Origin: Sinorhizobium mexicanum | GTDB lineage: Bacteria > Pseudomonadota > Alphaproteobacteria > Rhizobiales > Rhizobiaceae | Length of the DNA stretch: 64,000 nucleotides | NCBI RefSeq assembly: GCF_013488225.1 | Contig: NZ_CP041241.1 | Coordinates: 186,001-250,000, forward strand | Reading direction: 5' to 3' | Shown here: piece by piece, positions 54,901 through 63,872 of the stretch | Position numbering within the stretch: the first letter of the stretch is position 1 | How the letters are laid out: each line of letters begins with the position of its first letter | Program-made: the position numbers and the translations under genes | Notes under the pieces: model-generated | The model's input: only the letters and a program-made list of their open reading frames with translations | Databases searched by the model: none | Told to the model about the DNA's origin: nothing

Positions 54901-56451
54901 ATGACGACGGCAGAGATAGAGGCGAAGCCACCGCTCTTCCGGATGGAGGGCGTCTCCAAGCGTTATGGTGGCGTGCGCGCCTTGGAAAATGCCAAGCTCG
55001 ACGTCGAAGCGGGCCACATCCATGCGATCCTCGGCGAAAACGGCGCGGGCAAGTCGACGCTGATCAAGATCATGGCAGGCGTGGTTGCAGCGGACGAGGG
55101 GCGGATGCTGCTTGATGGCCGCGACGTCACCTTCCGTTCGCCGGCTGCAGCCTCAGCCGCGGGCATCGCCTGCGTCTTCCAGGAACTGTCCCTGATCCCC
55201 GACCTCAGCGTCGCCGACAATATCGCCATTGCCGATCCGCCGCGCCGCTTCGGCCTGATCGACCGTCGGGCCCAGCGCGTGATCGCGGAAGAGGCGCTGG
55301 CGCGGGCCGGCGCCGAGGACATTCACCCGCGTGCGGCCGTGAAGGACCTGCCGCTGTCGCGCCGGCAGGTGGTCGAGATCGCCAAGGCGCTGGCATCGAA
55401 GCCACGCATCCTGATCCTCGACGAGGCGACGTCGGCGCTGACGGCCGGCGATGTCGCCAAGGTGTTTGCGGTGCTGAAGCGCCTGCGTTCCGAAGGTCTG
55501 GCGCTCCTCTATATCTCGCACCGCATGCATGAGATCGCCGAACTCGCCGACACCTGCACTGTGTTCCGCAACGGCCGCAACGTCGCGAGCTTCCGCGCCG
55601 GCACCCGCAGCAACAGCGAAGTCGTCGAAATGATGATCGGGCGCGAATACAGCAACGTCTTTCCGCCGAAGCCGCCACGTGCGGCCAACGCCAAGCCTCC
55701 CCGCCTCGAATGCCGGAATCTCGGCTGGGGCGACCGGCTGCGCGACATTTCGCTCTCGGTCGCCGAAGGCGAGGTGGTGGGCCTGGGCGGGCTGGACGGC
55801 CAAGGCCAGCGCGACCTGCTGCTCGCTCTCTTCGGGGTATTGCGGGGCACCACGGGCTCTCTGCTCATCGACGGGGCGCCGATGACGATCGCAAGCCCCG
55901 CGGCCGCCCGCGCCTCGCGCAGCGCCATGGCGCTCATCCCGGAAGACCGCAAGACCGAGGGGCTGATGCTGCCGATGACCGTGCGGGAGAACCTGTCCTT
56001 CGCCGCACTCGATCATGTTTCGCGCGGCGGCATCATCGACCGCACCGCGGAAGAACAGCTGATCGATGAAATGGTGCGCCTGCTCGCGATCAAGACGGCC
56101 GGGCTCGACATCCCGGTGGGCGCGCTATCGGGCGGAAACCAGCAGAAGGTGGTCATTGCCAAGTGGCTGATGCGCCAGCCGCGGATCGTTCTGCTCAACG
56201 ATCCGACACGCGGTATCGACGTCGGCACGAAGCAGGAGATGTATCAGCTTCTGCGCCGGCTGGCCGACGCCGGCGCCGCGATCCTCTTCTATTCGACCGA
56301 CTATGACGAGTTGATCGGCTGCTGCGATCGCGTCCTTGTCCTTTATGACGGTCGTATCGTCCGCGAGCTTGAAGGCCGGGATATCACCGAGCACGCGCTG
56401 ATCGCGAGCGCTCTCAATGTCGAGGGCGGCCAGGAGGGAACGGCGACATGA
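54901..56451 (+). CDS. sugar ABC transporter ATP-binding protein (RbsA/MglA type)
   Basis: 516 aa with two nucleotide-binding domains in tandem. N-terminal: Walker A GENGAGKSTLIK, Walker B ILILDEATSAL. C-terminal: degenerate Walker A (GLDGQGQRDLLL), signature LSGGNQQKV, Walker B IVLLNDPTRGID. This is the CUT2 arrangement. Its stop overlaps the next permease start (ATGA). Confidence 0.95.
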   Translation: MTTAEIEAKPPLFRMEGVSKRYGGVRALENAKLDVEAGHIHAILGENGAGKSTLIKIMAGVVAADEGRMLLDGRDVTFRSPAAASAAGIACVFQELSLIPDLSVADNIAIADPPRRFGLIDRRAQRVIAEEALARAGAEDIHPRAAVKDLPLSRRQVVEIAKALASKPRILILDEATSALTAGDVAKVFAVLKRLRSEGLALLYISHRMHEIAELADTCTVFRNGRNVASFRAGTRSNSEVVEMMIGREYSNVFPPKPPRAANAKPPRLECRNLGWGDRLRDISLSVAEGEVVGLGGLDGQGQRDLLLALFGVLRGTTGSLLIDGAPMTIASPAAARASRSAMALIPEDRKTEGLMLPMTVRENLSFAALDHVSRGGIIDRTAEEQLIDEMVRLLAIKTAGLDIPVGALSGGNQQKVVIAKWLMRQPRIVLLNDPTRGIDVGTKQEMYQLLRRLADAGAAILFYSTDYDELIGCCDRVLVLYDGRIVRELEGRDITEHALIASALNVEGGQEGTAT

Positions 56452-57428
56452 GCGAATGGCGCTACTGGCTGAACGAGCAACGCGGGACGCTGATGGGGCT
56501 CGCAATCTTTCTCCTGATGTTTGCCGTCTACATCGCGAACCATCCGGCCGGTCTGACAGCCAACGTCGCCCAGACCGCCGCCAACAAGGGGGTGCTCTTC
56601 GCCTTCGTCGCCATGGCCCAGGCGCTGGTGGTGATCACGGCAGGCATCGACCTCTCGGTCGGCATGATCTTCATCCTGACCAATTGCCTGGCGTCCTGGA
56701 TCGTCGTCGGCGAGCCGCTGCCGACCGCATTGGGCGTCGTCGCCGTGCTTGCGGCGGGCATGGTCTGCGGCGCTATCAACGGGCTTCTGGTGATCTACGG
56801 TCGGCTACAGCCGATCGTCGCGACGATCGCGACTGGCGCGGTCTATTTCGGCCTGGCGCTGCTGCTGAGACCCTTTCCCGGCGGCTCGGTCAACGAGGAC
56901 CTCGCGGATGCGCTGACCGGCCGCCTCTTCGGCGTGATCCCATCGAGCCTGGTGGCGCTGGCGGCGGCGGTTGTCCTGGTCTGGCTGCCCTTCCGGCGAT
57001 CGAGACTCGGCAGAGCTGCCTATGCGGCCGGCTCGTCCGAGCAGGCGGCCTTCATGTCCGGCGTGCCGATCCGGCGCGGCAAGTTTGCGGCCTATACGCT
57101 CGCCGGACTGCTCGCCGCCATGGGCGGCCTGTTCCTGACCTTCTTCACCTATACCGGCGAGGCGGCCTATGCCAGCGGCAGCGGCTATACGCTCTGGTCG
57201 ATCGCTGCGGTCGTGCTCGGCGGCGTGTCGCTCTATGGCGGCCGCGGCAGCGCCGTCGGCGCGATCTTCGGCGCCTTCGCCGCCCGCACGACCGGTGATA
57301 TGCTGTTCGTCTTCGACGTCGATCCGCTGTGGCAGCCGTTGCTCCAGGGCGTTGTCCTGATGATCGCGGTCAGCATCGGCTCGCTGGCTCTGCTGCGGGT
57401 GCGCAACCGTCTGGACTGGTTCCAATGA
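56448..57428 (+). CDS. sugar ABC transporter permease (RbsC-like) 1
   Basis: 326 aa, about 9-10 membrane spans, CUT2 permease family: ALVVITAGIDLSVGMIF, GVPIRRGKFAAYTLAG and VVLGGVSLYGGRGSAVGAIFG are the usual motifs. Coupled by 4-nt overlaps to both neighbours. Together with the next permease it forms a heteromeric channel. Confidence 0.93.
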   Translation: MSEWRYWLNEQRGTLMGLAIFLLMFAVYIANHPAGLTANVAQTAANKGVLFAFVAMAQALVVITAGIDLSVGMIFILTNCLASWIVVGEPLPTALGVVAVLAAGMVCGAINGLLVIYGRLQPIVATIATGAVYFGLALLLRPFPGGSVNEDLADALTGRLFGVIPSSLVALAAAVVLVWLPFRRSRLGRAAYAAGSSEQAAFMSGVPIRRGKFAAYTLAGLLAAMGGLFLTFFTYTGEAAYASGSGYTLWSIAAVVLGGVSLYGGRGSAVGAIFGAFAARTTGDMLFVFDVDPLWQPLLQGVVLMIAVSIGSLALLRVRNRLDWFQ

Positions 57429-58417
57429 GCGACACATCCGAGGACCGCATCTCGATCAGGACCCGCCTGCCGGCGTTCCTCCGGCGCGCCGATCCGGCCG
57501 TGCTCACCGCCTTCGGCTGCATCCTGCTGCTCCTCTTTCTGAGCAGCCTCTATTCCAGCAATTTCCTGTCGCTCAACTACCTCCTGCAACAGCTCAAGGT
57601 CGCGTCATTCCTCGGGGTCGTGGCCGCCGGCGTCATGGTGGTGATTCTTCTCGGCCATATCGATCTTTCTATTCCCTGGGTAATGACGACCGGCGCGATG
57701 ATGGCCTGTGCCGCTGCCGGCTTCGGGGCCATGGGGCCGGTGATCGCCATTCCTTTCGGGATCCTCTGCGGCACGGTCTTCGGCCTGCTGAACGGCTTTG
57801 GCGTCGCCTATCTGCGCATCCCGTCGATGATCGTCACGCTTGCAAGCAATGTCGTCGCGCAAGGGCTGATGGTCGTTTACACCGGCGGCTTCTCGCCGCA
57901 GGACTCCGCGCCTCCGGCTGTGCGCTGGCTCGCGACGGGGTTCGTCATTCCGGGCCTGCCGAACGCCATCCTCGTCTGGGTCGCGATCAGCGCCATCATG
58001 GTGTTCCTGTTCACCCGCACCTCCTTCGGCCGGGCGGTCTACGGGATCGGCAACAGCGAACGCGCGGCCTATCTGTCGGGGGTCGACACGCGGCGCATCG
58101 TCATGATCGCCTTTGCTATTTCGGGCGCGCTCAGCGCCTTTGGCGGAGTTCTGCTCGCGGGCTATTCCTCCAAGGCGGCGCAGGCGATGGGGGATGCTTA
58201 TCTGCTGCCGGCAATCGCCGCCGTCGTGCTCGGCGGCACGTCGATCCTTGGCGGGCGCGGCTCCTATCTGGGCACGGTCGCCGGCGTGATCCTGATCACG
58301 CTCCTCCAATCGATCCTCTCGGTGATGCAGATGCCGGAAGCGGGCCGCCAGATCGTCTACGGCGTCGTCATCATCTTCATGCTGCTCCTCTACGGCCGTA
58401 CGCCGCCGAACCGGTGA
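57425..58417 (+). CDS. sugar ABC transporter permease (RbsC-like) 2
   Basis: 330 aa from MSDTSEDRISIRTRLPAFLR. Motifs as in its paralogue: GVMVVILLGHIDLSIPWVM, GVDTRRIVMIAFAISGAL and VVLGGTSILGGRGSYLGTVAG. Last gene of the importer. A short hairpin (CCCTTT-CCG-AAAGGG at 58429-58443) 11 nt after the stop may be its terminator. Confidence 0.93.
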   Translation: MSDTSEDRISIRTRLPAFLRRADPAVLTAFGCILLLLFLSSLYSSNFLSLNYLLQQLKVASFLGVVAAGVMVVILLGHIDLSIPWVMTTGAMMACAAAGFGAMGPVIAIPFGILCGTVFGLLNGFGVAYLRIPSMIVTLASNVVAQGLMVVYTGGFSPQDSAPPAVRWLATGFVIPGLPNAILVWVAISAIMVFLFTRTSFGRAVYGIGNSERAAYLSGVDTRRIVMIAFAISGALSAFGGVLLAGYSSKAAQAMGDAYLLPAIAAVVLGGTSILGGRGSYLGTVAGVILITLLQSILSVMQMPEAGRQIVYGVVIIFMLLLYGRTPPNR

Positions 58418-58477
58418 CGATGCTTCGCCCCTTTCCGAAAGGGCTTGACGCGAATCAGAGGATGAATCACCCTCTAA

Positions 58478-58564
58478 CGGAATAGATCGCATATTCCGCA
58501 TTTCAGCGTAGTTCAGCGGCCGGTCTGTAAGGAGATATTGCGGGCGCATTTGCGCGGCCGCAAT
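58478..58564. promoter_or_regulatory. inverted repeats upstream of repA (candidate partition/operator sites)
   Basis: CGGAATA-GATCGCA-TATTCCG at 58478-58498 and ATTGCGG ... CCGCAAT at 58537-58564, with inner arms GCGCA/TGCGC. repABC-type systems use palindromes near the rep genes as autoregulatory operators and as centromeres. The standard 16-bp repABC parS consensus was not seen, so the role is inferred. Confidence 0.45.
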
Positions 58565-58619
58565 AGGGACACTGTTGAACCCCGCAAATGCGATGCGAAG
58601 CATGAGAGGGTATTTGGGA

Positions 58620-59891
58620 ATGGATATGGCGGGATCGACGGCGGTGGTCGGAGAAGCGGGGGGCTTGAGCGGGACGGACTATCGGCGACCCGCGGACGAG
58701 GCGATCGCGGCGGACGCGCGGGCACTGTCGGAGCAACTCAAGGCGATGCGCGAGCGTCTGTTCCCGCCAACGGCGATGAAGACGCTCAGAAGCTTCACCT
58801 CGGGCGAGGCCGCCCGGCTGATCGGCGTCTCGGACGGTTATCTTCGGCAGCTGTCGCTGGCGGGCGAGGGCCCGCAGCCCGATACCGGATCCGGCGGGCG
58901 GCGCTCCTATTCGCTCTTCGACATCAATGCGCTTCGCCGCCATCTCGCCGACCAGGCGCTCGGCAAGGGCAATGCCGCCAAGGCGCGCAGCTACCTGAAA
59001 TGGCGCGATGCCGCCAAGGGCGAGCACCTGCAGGTCATCTCCGTCACCAACTTCAAGGGCGGCTCGGGCAAGACAACCTCGTCCGTCCATCTCGCCCAGT
59101 ATCTCGCCCTGACCGGCCACCGGGTGCTCGCCGTCGACCTCGACCCGCAGGCCTCGCTTTCGGCGCTGTTCGGCTATCAGCCGGAACTGGACCTGACCGG
59201 CAACGACACGCTTTACGGCGCCATCCGCTACGATGCCGAGGCGCGGCCGCTGAAGGACATCATCCGCAAGACCTATTTCGACGGGCTCGATCTGGTGCCG
59301 GGCAATCTCGAACTGCAGGAGTTCGAGCATACCACGCCGCAGGCGCTGAGCGCCCGCCAGAGTGGCGCGGACGCCGGCCCGCTTTTCTTCGCGCGCGTAC
59401 AGACGGCGCTTGCGAGCGTTGCCGACGACTACGACGTCGTCGTCATCGACTGCCCGCCGCAGCTCGGCTATCTGACGCTTTCGGCGCTCTGCGCCTCGAC
59501 CTCGGTCATCGTCACCGTGCATCCGCAGATGCTCGACGTCGCCTCGATGAACCAGTTCCTCTACATGACCTCGGACCTGCTCGGCGTCGTGCGCGAAGCC
59601 GGCGGCGAACTCAATTTCGATTTCCTGCGCTATCTCGTCACCCGCTTTGAGCCCAATGACGGGCCGCAGGCGCAGATCGTCGGCTTTATGCGCTCGCTCT
59701 TCGGCGATCGCGTGCTGACCTCGGCCATGGTGAAATCGACTGCGATCTCGGATGCAGGCCTGACGAAACAGACGCTCTACGAGGTCGGCCGCGAGAATTT
59801 CACCCGCGCGACCTACGACCGGGCGATCGAGTCGCTGAATGCCGTCAACGGCGAAGTCGAGGCTCTCATTCATGCGGCGTGGGGGCGCTAA
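58620..59891 (+). CDS. repA: plasmid partitioning ATPase RepA
   Basis: About 423 aa from MDMAGSTAVVG (an in-frame ATG at 58575 is possible). An N-terminal HTH-like region (FTSGEAARLIGVSDGYLRQ) precedes a ParA ATPase: Walker A KGGSGKTTSSVHLAQYL, DLDPQASLSALFG, Walker B VVVIDCPPQLGYL. It is the repABC-type partition ATPase that drives segregation with RepB and represses the operon. GAGAGGG is about 9 nt upstream. It follows the ABC operon on the same strand. Confidence 0.94.
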   Translation: MDMAGSTAVVGEAGGLSGTDYRRPADEAIAADARALSEQLKAMRERLFPPTAMKTLRSFTSGEAARLIGVSDGYLRQLSLAGEGPQPDTGSGGRRSYSLFDINALRRHLADQALGKGNAAKARSYLKWRDAAKGEHLQVISVTNFKGGSGKTTSSVHLAQYLALTGHRVLAVDLDPQASLSALFGYQPELDLTGNDTLYGAIRYDAEARPLKDIIRKTYFDGLDLVPGNLELQEFEHTTPQALSARQSGADAGPLFFARVQTALASVADDYDVVVIDCPPQLGYLTLSALCASTSVIVTVHPQMLDVASMNQFLYMTSDLLGVVREAGGELNFDFLRYLVTRFEPNDGPQAQIVGFMRSLFGDRVLTSAMVKSTAISDAGLTKQTLYEVGRENFTRATYDRAIESLNAVNGEVEALIHAAWGR

Positions 59892-59894
59892 GAC

Positions 59895-60947
59895 ATGGCT
59901 GGCAACAACCGGAAGAACGAATTGCGGGCGCTGTTTGCGGGCGGTGCTCCGGCGGCACCGACGGAGCAGAAGGCCGAGAGCGAGTTGACACCTGTCAACG
60001 GCCGGCCCGCCTCCACTGCGGAGGTCCCGCGCGCCGCATCCGGCGCGGTCCGGGCGATGGGGCTTTCGCTCGGCAATATCACACGCGAGGCGGAAGAGGC
60101 GCGCGCGTTGCGGGAAGCTCTGACGCAGGGTGAGCGCGTGGTGGCGCTCGATCCGGCGCTCATCGAGGGCTCCTTCGTCGAGGACCGGCTGACCGACGGC
60201 GAGGTCGACGATCCCGATTTTCTGGCGCTGGTCGAAAGCATTCGCGAGAACGGCCAGCAATCGCCGATCCTCGTGCGTCCGCACCCGGAAAAGCAGGGTC
60301 ACTACCAGACCGCCTACGGCCATCGCCGGTTGAAGGCGGTCCGCCGGCTCGAACTGCAGGTGAAGGCGATCGTTCGGCCGCTTTCCGACGACGAGCTTGT
60401 GCTCGCCCAGGGCAAGGAAAACGCCGAGCGGCGCAACCTCTCCTTCATCGAGCGGGCGCTTTTCGCCGCGGCGCTTGCCGCGCGCGGATTCGACCGCAAG
60501 GTGATCGGCGATGCGCTTGCCGTGCAAAAGAGTGAGCTGTCGCGCCTTCTCCAGGTGGCCGACAGCGTGCCGCATCATCTCGCCCGTGCCATCGGGCCGG
60601 CGCCGAAGGCAGGGCGGGAGCGGTGGATGGCGATCGCCACGCTGCTCGAAAGGGAGGAGGCCCGCGATCTGGCGGATGCCGAGATCGGCGCGTCGCGATT
60701 CCGCGCAGCAGACACCGACCAGCGCTTCCAGCTCGTCTTCAATCGCCTGTCTGAGAACGACAAGCCGGAGCCGCAGAAGCCGGAGGAGTTGAGGGACGAG
60801 GCGGGCCGTGTCTTCGCGCGCCTGAGGCTCGATGGAAAGGCCCCACGAATCGAGTTCCTGCCCGGCACCCATCCGGCCTTTCTCAAGGAAGCGGTGTCCA
60901 TGCTGGCGAAATGGCACGCGGCCTTTATGAAAAATCAGAACTCATAG
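59895..60947 (+). CDS. repB: plasmid partitioning protein RepB
   Basis: 350 aa ParB-family centromere-binding protein. ParB N-terminal box: ESIRENGQQSPILVRPHP, QTAYGHRRLKAVRRL, GKENAERRNLSFIERALF. The HTH core is RKVIGDALAVQKSELSRLL. It begins 3 nt after the repA stop. After its stop there is a hairpin terminator and then repeats, with no repC. Confidence 0.94.
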   Translation: MAGNNRKNELRALFAGGAPAAPTEQKAESELTPVNGRPASTAEVPRAASGAVRAMGLSLGNITREAEEARALREALTQGERVVALDPALIEGSFVEDRLTDGEVDDPDFLALVESIRENGQQSPILVRPHPEKQGHYQTAYGHRRLKAVRRLELQVKAIVRPLSDDELVLAQGKENAERRNLSFIERALFAAALAARGFDRKVIGDALAVQKSELSRLLQVADSVPHHLARAIGPAPKAGRERWMAIATLLEREEARDLADAEIGASRFRAADTDQRFQLVFNRLSENDKPEPQKPEELRDEAGRVFARLRLDGKAPRIEFLPGTHPAFLKEAVSMLAKWHAAFMKNQNS

Positions 60948-61013
60948 CTAACGGCCGCCGCGTTCTTGTGAACGACCGGGTGGATGGTCGACGGGTTATG
61001 ACTGCCGCGACGC

Positions 61014-61038
61014 GCGCTTCGTAAAGGCGAAGCGCTTT
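61014..61038 (+). terminator. terminator of repAB
   Basis: GCGCTTCG-TAAAGG-CGAAGCGC forms an 8-bp stem followed by TTT. It lies 67 nt after the repB stop, where a repC gene or antisense RNA would be expected. Confidence 0.6.
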
Positions 61039-61064
61039 CCCGGGAGACTCCTTGCTTGAGTTTG

Positions 61065-61168
61065 CTACAGCGCCGCGCGTCTTATCAGACGCGCAAAGGT
61101 CGCTGTAGCACTTTGAATTGCTGCATGTCTTTGTCCTTAAGCCGAGGTCGATTTAAGGAGACATGCAG
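61065..61168. repeat. RIME-like mosaic element, copy 8 (full)
   Basis: CTACAGCGCCGCGCGTCTTA ... GGTCGCTGTAG, linker CACTTTGAATTGCTGCATG, hairpin CTTAAGCCGAGGTCGATTTAAG, end GAGACATGCAG. Very close to copies 2 and 3. Confidence 0.87.
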
Positions 61169-61274
61169 TAGCGCATCGGCCCGAAAATCGGAATCGATTT
61201 TCGGAAAGCACGATGCGTAGATTCGAAGACTTGCAGCGTCCTTGGTGCGTCCTGAAGGACGCACGGCGCTGTAG
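61169..61274. repeat. composite repeat: hairpin plus RIME module A variant
   Basis: GCGCATCGGCCCGAAAATCG ... CGATTTTCGG ... CACGATGCGTAG (61172-61216) is a further palindrome type. It is followed by a module A variant (61230-61274) ending GGACGCACGGCGCTGTAG. It directly joins copy 8, making a ~210-bp repeat cluster downstream of repB. Confidence 0.72.
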
Positions 61275-61378
61275 CGGTCGGATCGCTCACCCGTCGTCGA
61301 CCACAGGTCGAAACTCCACATATCAGCTTACGGATCTCCGATTCGAGAATCGGTGAAGATCCTGCTTAGATCTTTGAG

Positions 61379-62152
61379 TCAATCTTCTCGCGCTACATTG
61401 CTGAGAGGCGAGGCGGCGTCGTCTGAAAAACCGCGATAACGAAGGTGACTTCGATTGAGATGGGCCCGCATTGCCTCGCGCGCCTGTTCTGAATTTCCGA
61501 TGCTAATCGCCTCACAAATGGTCCTGTGTTCTCTCACCGTGTTTTGAATATATTCCGGCGTGATGAGCGCTGGGTTCAGCTCCTTTGAGAACGCAGGCTG
61601 GGGAAGGATCTGAAGGCTCATCAGGTTGAAGAATTCGATGAAGGCGCCGTTGTTCGTTGCTTCCGCAATCGAGCGATGAAACACGAAGTCGAGATGATCG
61701 AGCGCGGCTTCGTCGTCGAGCGAGGCTTCGAACTGGCGAGCGGCGTTCCAGATATTCGATTCCTGTGCCCAGGAGCGCCGGGTCGCGGCAAGGCCGGCTG
61801 CATGCACCTCGAATGCCATCCGGAGTTCCAGGAGGTCCATAAACGAAGTCTTCAACCGCCGCAGCGGTGCCAGCACCAGGTCGGAATCGTAACGGTTCGG
61901 GTCCTCCGGCTGCGGCATTTCCCGCACGAAGACGCCCACGCCATGACGCGCCTCGACGACGCCGTCTGACCGCAGCGCGGAGACAGCCTCGCGAATGACT
62001 GTGCGGCTCACGCCGAACTGCTGGGACAATTCGTTCAGCGATCCGAGCTTGTGTCCCTTGCCGAATTGGCTCTCGACAATATGGGCCTTCATCGCCTGTA
62101 TCGTTCGGCTTGTCAGTGTGTCCAAGGTCCACTCGCTTAACTGGCGCCGCAT
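61379..62152 (-). CDS. GntR-family regulator, FadR subfamily
   Basis: About 257 aa from MRRQLSEWTLDTLTSRTIQA. Winged HTH: LGSLNELSQQFGVSRTVIRE and LRSDGVVEARHGVGVFVRE (residues ~35-85). The FCD effector domain (LLELRMAFEVHAAGLAA, DHLDFVFHRSIAEATNN, VREHRTICEAISIGNSEQAREAMRAHL) carries the metal-binding Asp/His residues of this family. It diverges from a RidA/amino-acid transporter operon and probably represses it and itself. A promoter and candidate operators are upstream. Confidence 0.9.
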   Translation of the reverse strand: MRRQLSEWTLDTLTSRTIQAMKAHIVESQFGKGHKLGSLNELSQQFGVSRTVIREAVSALRSDGVVEARHGVGVFVREMPQPEDPNRYDSDLVLAPLRRLKTSFMDLLELRMAFEVHAAGLAATRRSWAQESNIWNAARQFEASLDDEAALDHLDFVFHRSIAEATNNGAFIEFFNLMSLQILPQPAFSKELNPALITPEYIQNTVREHRTICEAISIGNSEQAREAMRAHLNRSHLRYRGFSDDAASPLSNVARED

Positions 62153-62172
62153 TCTCCATCGGCGATGTCTGA

Positions 62173-62201
62173 TTAATAGGGATTCGCAACCGCTCTGACA
62201 A
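62173..62201 (-). promoter_or_regulatory. promoter of the gntR-family gene
   Basis: On the minus strand, TTGTCA (62196-62201) and TATTAA (62173-62178) are 17 nt apart, close to the sigma-70 consensus, 20 nt upstream of the start codon. Confidence 0.65.
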
Positions 62202-62232
62202 GATAGCACTACATGATGTTGTGATGCTATCT
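62201..62232. promoter_or_regulatory. candidate operator next to the gntR-family promoter
   Basis: AGATAGCA (62201-62208) and its complement TGCTATCT (62225-62232) flank an inner palindrome ACATGATGT. It borders the -35 element of the minus-strand promoter and suggests autoregulation. Confidence 0.5.
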
Positions 62233-62433
62233 CTTTGACCACCGTTTCTCGAAAGTGTGCACACACTCCCGGTGATGGCGACTTCCGCAGCGGAGATCGC
62301 CTCGATTTTGCGCAGAGAAGTCACGATATTTCTTGCTGAAAATGGAAGTGTGTGTCGAAATCCACAACCAAATAGTCTCCGAAATAATTGATAATAAAAG
62401 GTTTTGCGACTTTGCCTTTGCGTCATTTCCACA

Positions 62434-62448
62434 AGAGATAGTATCTCT
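62434..62448. promoter_or_regulatory. candidate operator (perfect 15-bp palindrome) upstream of the ridA-type operon
   Basis: AGAGATAGTATCTCT is a perfect odd palindrome located 10 nt upstream of the -35 element of the downstream operon. A related imperfect site, GAGATACTATTTC (62466-62478), lies inside the same promoter. Confidence 0.6.
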
Positions 62449-62458
62449 AAATTCCTTG

Positions 62459-62486
62459 TTGACATGAGATACTATTTCAATAATCT
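62459..62486 (+). promoter_or_regulatory. promoter of the ridA/amino-acid ABC operon
   Basis: TTGACA (62459-62464) and TAATCT (62481-62486) are 16 nt apart. The GAGATACTATTTC site fills the spacer, so a bound repressor would block polymerase. The surrounding DNA (62200-62500) is visibly AT-rich. Confidence 0.7.
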
Positions 62487-62603
62487 CTGACCTCAGAAAA
62501 GCGAGCCGCCGACATAGCTGACCCATGAGGCGGATGTGGCGAATGGCTCCGGGAACGAAATTTGCGCCCCTGTGGTGCACGCAAAAATCAGGTGGAAACT
62601 GCT

Positions 62604-63077
62604 ATGGGCGACGTCTCAGCACGCCTCTCCGAGCTAGGCATAGTGTTGCCTTCGATTGCCTCGGCCTCCGGCAACTACATTCCTTATCGGCTTGCGGGAA
62701 ACCTCCTCTTTGTATCGGGCCAGATCCCGAGGATCGATGGTGTCGAGCACTTCGTTGGAGTGGTCGGGCAGGACATCACCCCGCAAGACGGTTATCAGGC
62801 CGCACGGCTGTGTGCGCTGAACATCGTGGCCCGGGTCAATGCGGCTCTCGAAGGTGATCTCGACCGCGTGCTGGCTTGTGTCCAGGTTCGCGGTTTTGTC
62901 AATGCGCCGGCGAGCTTCAAGGGCCATCCGGCCATCATTGATGGTGCTTCCGACCTCATCGTCGAAATCTTCGGGGACAAGGGACGCCATGTCCGCACGG
63001 CACTCGGCGCCGGATCACTTCCACGCGGCTCATCCGTCGAGGTCGATGCCGTGTTTGAAGTCGCAACGAAATCCTGA
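62604..63077 (+). CDS. RidA/YjgF-family protein
   Basis: 157 aa from MGDVSARLSELGIVLP with AGGTGGA 8 nt upstream (an earlier ATG at 62562 is less likely). The family core is present: GNLLFVSGQIPRIDGV, ALNIVARVNAALEGDLDRV and HVRTALGAGSLPRGSSVEVDAVFEV with the conserved Arg. RidA proteins deaminate reactive enamine/imine intermediates of amino-acid catabolism. The first gene of the operon; its product would detoxify intermediates of the imported compound. Confidence 0.9.
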   Translation: MGDVSARLSELGIVLPSIASASGNYIPYRLAGNLLFVSGQIPRIDGVEHFVGVVGQDITPQDGYQAARLCALNIVARVNAALEGDLDRVLACVQVRGFVNAPASFKGHPAIIDGASDLIVEIFGDKGRHVRTALGAGSLPRGSSVEVDAVFEVATKS

Positions 63078-63101
63078 CGATAGCGGGAAGGGGAACTGGC
63101 G

Positions 63102-63857
63102 ATGAGCGAGAGCACCAAGTCCGAAAAAGCCATCGAAATGATTGGCGTCAACAAATGGTACGGCTCCCTGCAGGTGCTGAAGGGCATAAACCTGGACGTC
63201 CCTCGTGGCGAGCACATCGTTCTCTGCGGGCCGTCTGGCTCCGGCAAGTCCACGCTGATCCGGTGCATAAATCATCTGGAGGAGGTCCAGCAGGGCACTA
63301 TCTCGGTCAACGGCACGCAGCTCAGCCAGAAAGGAGCCAATGCCGACCACATCCGCCGCGATGTCGGCATGGTTTTCCAGCAGTTCAATCTCTTTCCCCA
63401 TCTGACCGTGCTCGAAAACTGTATGCTGGCCCAGCGCCGCGTGCGGAAGGCTTCCGTGGCCCAAGCCAAGGAAAAGGCCATGTGCCACCTGGAGCGCGTG
63501 CATATCGCCGAACAGGCATCGAAATACCCGGCCCAGCTTTCCGGCGGCCAGCAGCAGCGCGTTGCGATTGCGCGTGCGCTCTGCATGGATCCGAAGATCA
63601 TGCTGTTCGATGAGCCGACCTCGGCGCTCGATCCCGAGATGGTCAAGGAAGTGCTCGACACGATGATCTCGCTCGCCGACGACGGCATCACCATGATCTG
63701 CGTCACCCATGAAATGGGCTTCGCCCGTGCGGTCGCCCACCGCGTCATCTTCATGGACCGTGGCGAGATCATCGAAAGCGCCGAGCCGGAAGAGTTCTTC
63801 GGCAATCCGACCCACGAGCGCACCAAGTCGTTCCTCAGCCAGATCCTCAATCACTAG
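63102..63857 (+). CDS. polar amino-acid ABC transporter ATP-binding protein (GlnQ/HisP type)
   Basis: 251 aa. Walker [14 protein letters not shown]-loop [14 protein letters not shown], signature [15 protein letters not shown], Walker [16 protein letters not shown]-loop CVTHEMGFA. The length and [12 protein letters not shown] are typical of PAAT-family ATPases. GAAGGGG lies before the ATG. It follows ridA by 24 nt and precedes the permease by 15 nt. Confidence 0.95.
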   Translation: MSESTKSEKAIEMIGVNKWYGSLQVLKGINLDVPRGEHIVLCGPSGSGKSTLIRCINHLEEVQQGTISVNGTQLSQKGANADHIRRDVGMVFQQFNLFPHLTVLENCMLAQRRVRKASVAQAKEKAMCHLERVHIAEQASKYPAQLSGGQQQRVAIARALCMDPKIMLFDEPTSALDPEMVKEVLDTMISLADDGITMICVTHEMGFARAVAHRVIFMDRGEIIESAEPEEFFGNPTHERTKSFLSQILNH

Positions 63858-63872
63858 GCCGGAGGTCGATCG

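Noticed and set aside
60948..61378. Possible degraded repC
   Set aside because: No residual RepC-like reading frame is visible; the segment is a terminator plus repeats.
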